A stretch of DNA of 7,991 nucleotides, from NCBI GenBank assembly GCA_019689955.1, contig JADGGM010000110.1, positions 1-7,991 on the forward strand. Direction: 5' to 3'. How positions within the stretch are numbered: the first letter of the stretch is position 1; each line of letters starts with the position of its first letter. Below the pieces are notes generated by a model. The model saw only the letters and a list, made by a program, of their open reading frames with translations. It did no database searches and had not been told where the DNA came from. Source of the stretch: Gemmatimonadaceae bacterium. GTDB lineage: Bacteria > Gemmatimonadota > Gemmatimonadetes > Gemmatimonadales > Gemmatimonadaceae. The position numbers and the translations under genes were made by a program. Shown here piece after piece: positions 6,650-7,991 of the stretch.

Positions 6650-7945
6650 ATGCGCTGGACCGATTGGGAGACACGGACCCCCGGGGCCGCCCTGCGTGGC
6701 GAGGACCCGGAGATCGCGCGGGCGATCGAGGACGAGGTGCGGCGGCAGGGCGAGGGGCTGGAGCTCATCGCCAGTGAGAACTTCGTGTCCCCCGCGGTCA
6801 TGGAGGCCATGGGGTCGCCGCTCACGAACAAGTACGCCGAGGGGTACCCGGGGAAGCGGTACTACGGCGGGTGCGAGGTGGTGGACGTGGTGGAGCAGCT
6901 CGCGATCGACCGCGCGAAGCAGCTCTTCGGGGCGGAGCACGCCAACGTGCAGCCCCATTCCGGGGCGCAGGCGAACATGGCCGTCTACTTCGCCTTCCTG
7001 CGCCCCGGGGACACGGTGCTCGGGATGAGCCTCTCGCACGGCGGGCACCTCACGCACGGCTCCCCGGTGAACTTCTCGGGGGCGCTGTTCAACGTGGTGG
7101 CGTACGGCGTGCGGGAGGACACGGGGCGGGTGGACATGGACCAGGTGCGCGAGCTGGCGCGCACGCACCGCCCCAAGATGATCATCGCCGGCTTCAGCGC
7201 CTACTCGCGGACGCTCGACTTCGCCGCGTTCGCCGAGATCGCGCGCGAGGTGGAGGCGAAGCTGATGGTGGACATGGCGCACGTCGCGGGGCTCGTGGCG
7301 GCGGGGCTCTACCCCTCGCCCGTCCCCCACGCCGACGCCGTGACGACCACCACGCACAAGACGCTGCGGGGCCCGCGCGGAGGGCTCATCCTCTGCAAGC
7401 AGGAGCACGCGGCGGCGATCAACAAGCAGATCTTCCCCGGCGTGCAGGGGGGGCCGCTCATGCACGTGATCGCGGCCAAGGCGGTCGCGTTACACGAGGC
7501 GTTGCAGCCCTCGTTCAAGACGTACGCCGCGCAGGTGGTGGCGAACGCCAAGGCGCTCGCCGAGGCGCTCATGGAGCGGGGGTACACCATCGTCTCCGGC
7601 GGGACCGACAACCACCTGATGCTCGTGGACTTGCGGAACAGGGGGATCACGGGGAAGGCGGCGGAAGCCGCGCTCGGGTTGGCCGCGATCACGGTCAACA
7701 AGAACACCGTCCCCGGGGAGACGCAGTCCCCGTTCGTGACGAGCGGGATTCGGCTGGGGACCGCCGCGGTGACCACGCGTGGCATGCGGGAGGGGGAGAT
7801 GCGCCGGATCGCGGAGCTGATCGACCGCGTGCTTCGCCAGGTGGGGGACGAGACGACCGCGCGGGAGATCCGTCACGAGGTCCGCGAGCTGACGAACGGG
7901 TTCCCCCTCTACACACCCGCCGAAGAGGCCGCTGCCCGGTTGTGA
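6650..7945 (+). CDS. glyA: Serine hydroxymethyltransferase
   Basis: This 431-residue cytoplasmic PLP enzyme interconverts serine plus tetrahydrofolate with glycine plus 5,10-methylenetetrahydrofolate, the main source of one-carbon units. The PLP Schiff-base lysine is Lys237 in [14 protein letters not shown] (232-245). Asp208 and His211 in MVDMAHVAG are the residues that contact the cofactor, and His133 in [10 protein letters not shown] stacks on it. LIASENF (39-45) and the segment around YYGG (71-74) form the substrate and folate pocket, and Arg368 in TSGIRLGT binds the substrate carboxylate. The protein is slightly longer than the E. coli enzyme (417) because of about ten extra N-terminal residues. 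All active-site residues are intact. The start is supported by GGAGGA 7 bases upstream. It lies 35 bases past the leucine dehydrogenase stop and may be co-transcribed or have its own promoter; no terminator is visible between them. Confidence 0.97.
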   Translation: MRWTDWETRTPGAALRGEDPEIARAIEDEVRRQGEGLELIASENFVSPAVMEAMGSPLTNKYAEGYPGKRYYGGCEVVDVVEQLAIDRAKQLFGAEHANVQPHSGAQANMAVYFAFLRPGDTVLGMSLSHGGHLTHGSPVNFSGALFNVVAYGVREDTGRVDMDQVRELARTHRPKMIIAGFSAYSRTLDFAAFAEIAREVEAKLMVDMAHVAGLVAAGLYPSPVPHADAVTTTTHKTLRGPRGGLILCKQEHAAAINKQIFPGVQGGPLMHVIAAKAVALHEALQPSFKTYAAQVVANAKALAEALMERGYTIVSGGTDNHLMLVDLRNRGITGKAAEAALGLAAITVNKNTVPGETQSPFVTSGIRLGTAAVTTRGMREGEMRRIAELIDRVLRQVGDETTAREIRHEVRELTNGFPLYTPAEEAAARL

Positions 7946-7991
7946 ATTTCCCGCCCGGCCTCCATCTTTGCCCGGAGTCGAGCGGCCGCAG
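7946..7991. other. Non-coding tail after glyA
   Basis: The last 46 bases show no hairpin followed by a T-run, no start codon with a ribosome site and no repeat. Any glyA terminator or following gene lies beyond the window. Confidence 0.5.

Noticed and set aside
5418..6674. 418-residue minus-strand open frame antisense to leucine dehydrogenase
   Set aside because: This is the same codon-bias shadow effect; no motif is recognised, and the plus-strand product is a full-length leucine dehydrogenase.
1..7991. CRISPR array, insertion sequence, phage, toxin-antitoxin, tRNA or riboswitch
   Set aside because: No spaced repeats, transposase or integrase motifs, terminal inverted repeats around genes, tRNA cloverleaf or recognisable riboswitch core were seen, and coding genes fill nearly all the space.

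Overview
The window is dense, very GC-rich bacterial DNA with strong G/C preference at third codon positions. It carries eight complete protein genes, no RNA genes and no mobile elements. The taxon cannot be fixed without a search. The GC content, the mixed housekeeping/beta-oxidation gene set and the long Gly/Trp-rich tail of the CPBP protease suggest a Gemmatimonadota-like soil or aquatic bacterium; this is an inference from family recollection.

Layout: positions 1-77 hold a striking, almost loopless GC palindrome (13-55). Next, on the minus strand, is a YciF-like (DUF892) ferritin-like stress protein (78-572). A 239-base divergent intergenic region (573-811) carries two adjacent hairpins and an imperfect direct repeat. 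From 812 to 7945 seven genes run in the plus direction: acetyl-CoA acetyltransferase, BioY biotin transporter, CPBP intramembrane protease, 3-hydroxybutyryl-CoA dehydrogenase, acyl-CoA dehydrogenase, a leucine-dehydrogenase-type amino acid dehydrogenase and serine hydroxymethyltransferase (glyA). The first six are packed with overlaps or gaps of 3-19 bases and look like one operon. glyA follows after 35 bases with its own strong Shine-Dalgarno sequence. The last 46 bases are non-coding, with nothing recognisable.

How the genes may work together: leucine dehydrogenase deaminates Leu/Ile/Val to 2-oxo acids. After a branched-chain oxo-acid dehydrogenase step (not in the window), the acyl-CoA dehydrogenase, an enoyl-CoA hydratase (not in the window), the hydroxyacyl-CoA dehydrogenase and the thiolase could finish oxidation to acetyl-CoA and, for isoleucine, propionyl-CoA. 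Biotin imported through BioY would serve the biotin-dependent propionyl-CoA or related carboxylases. The same set would also serve short-chain fatty-acid oxidation or polyhydroxybutyrate turnover. GlyA supplies one-carbon units and glycine.

I found no convincing undescribed defence, mobile or RNA system. This is mostly ordinary metabolic DNA. The items worth a second look are the 13-55 palindrome, the structured leader of the DUF892 gene, and the embedding of bioY and a CPBP protease in a catabolic operon.
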